Source: Saprospiraceae bacterium (GTDB lineage: Bacteria; Bacteroidota; Bacteroidia; Chitinophagales; Saprospiraceae). From it: a stretch of 64,000 nt of DNA. The notes below the pieces were generated by a model. That model had not been told where the DNA came from, searched no databases, and saw only the letters and a program-made list of their open reading frames with translations. The first letter of the stretch is position 1, and every line of letters begins with the position of its first letter. Below, piece by piece: positions 63,515-64,000 of the stretch. The position numbers were made by a program, and so were the translations under genes. Location: NCBI GenBank assembly GCA_028285545.1, contig JANQPA010000046.1, positions 1-64,000 on the forward strand, given 5' to 3'.

Positions 63515-64000
63515 ATGCAAGATACCTATCAATGTTTATTATTCCTGAAGCAAGATTGCGAGACCTGTGTTCTCATCGAACCGGTGGTTAAAGAGGTCAT
63601 TGATAAAGGGGTAGATATAGGGGTTTTTGTAGAAGATGATCCTTCTTTTTACAAAAAATTATCTCCTCTTGATGGAACTTCTCTTGAACCTTCTTTTAAA
63701 TGGCAAGTAGAGGCCACACCAACCCTCATCAAATTGGACGGGGGGAGTGAAGTGGAACGAATTGTAGGTTGGGATAAAAAGGCCTGGCATACTTTTTTTC
63801 AGGATGAAAATTTAGGGTCCAAGCTGCCAGAATTTCGTCCAGGTTGTGGATCGAAAAGTCGCGAACCTGGTGTTTATGAAAATTTGGTGGCCCGCTTTAG
63901 TGAAAATGGGATTGAAGCTCGAAAAGTAGAACTGGGAGAATGGGATGATGAAATGGAAGCTTGTTTTGAACGAGGTTGGACCGATGGCTTACCCGTAACC
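63515..64000 (+). CDS. thioredoxin-like protein with a C-terminal WTDGLPVT segment, truncated by window end
   Basis: An ATG at 63515 opens a frame that runs off the window after 162 codons. The first 100 residues look like a thioredoxin fold with 'LKQDCETCVLIEPVVKEV' (CETC motif, active-site cysteines) and the cis-proline in 'VEATPTLIKL'. After a linker rich in Gly and Pro comes 'CFERGWTDGLPVT', a motif seen in redox-related families of unknown role, some with selenoprotein members. The gene is 9 bases after the BKACE stop, so it is in the same operon. The rest of the protein is not visible. Confidence 0.7.
   Translation, partial: MQDTYQCLLFLKQDCETCVLIEPVVKEVIDKGVDIGVFVEDDPSFYKKLSPLDGTSLEPSFKWQVEATPTLIKLDGGSEVERIVGWDKKAWHTFFQDENLGSKLPEFRPGCGSKSREPGVYENLVARFSENGIEARKVELGEWDDEMEACFERGWTDGLPVT

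Overview
The window comes from a Bacteroidota chromosome, most likely a Saprospiria- or Cytophagia-like marine or soil bacterium. The evidence is AT-rich DNA, A/T-rich leaders with little Shine-Dalgarno sequence, candidate TTG-N19-21-TAnnTTTG promoters, a sigma/FecR/SusC/SusD locus, DUF6702-HupE, DUF4974, and TPR histidine kinases with LytTR and LuxR regulators. No genus can be named from the sequence alone.

Layout. 1-5.4 kb: RecX, an MscS channel, a HAD phosphatase and a TPR-histidine kinase/LytTR pair. 5.8-6.6 kb: an intact CAU tRNA preceded by two broken tRNA copies that bracket a GIY-YIG nuclease gene. 6.8-11 kb: a second TPR-histidine kinase with a LuxR-type regulator, and two small secreted proteins. 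11.2-12.9 kb: gamma-glutamyltransferase with a strong terminator. 13.1-31.6 kb: a long co-directional locus with an ECF sigma factor, FecR anti-sigma, SusC, SusD, a Calx-beta lipoprotein and eight enzymes or lipoproteins, several with family links to D-amino acids, beta-lactam-like bonds or peptides. No glycosidase is present, so this looks like a peptide or amino-acid-derivative scavenging locus. 31.7-39.1 kb (minus strand): M14 carboxypeptidase, a BNR/sortilin-like protein, HupE, DUF6702 and an M19 dipeptidase, continuing the peptidase theme.

39.2-41.4 kb: an LCIB-type (theta-class) carbonic anhydrase behind a long leader region with three 15-bp TGCAAC-N3-(G/A)TTGCA boxes and two promoters. 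One promoter appears to drive a short transcript ending at a hairpin. 41.4-43.9 kb: a GC-richer S9 peptidase that looks recently acquired.

44-54.7 kb is the most unusual region. It holds an M48-like TPR metalloprotease, then an ECF sigma factor, a membrane anti-sigma with periplasmic TPRs, an exported caspase (DUF4384 tail) and an exported TPR-CHAT protein, packed as an operon. A beta-trefoil protein and an astacin lipoprotein follow. An identical AAACTGATAACC box with GRTATA 13 nt downstream lies before the sigma gene, the beta-trefoil gene and the astacin gene, so the three transcription units probably form one regulon of extracytoplasmic caspase-fold and metalloproteases.

54.8-64 kb: an S9 peptidase, then a catabolic cluster with aconitase X, an APC permease, an L-carnitine-dehydrogenase-like enzyme, an AraC regulator, a BKACE enzyme and a truncated thioredoxin-like gene. 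This suggests breakdown of a hydroxylated or quaternary amino-acid-like compound.
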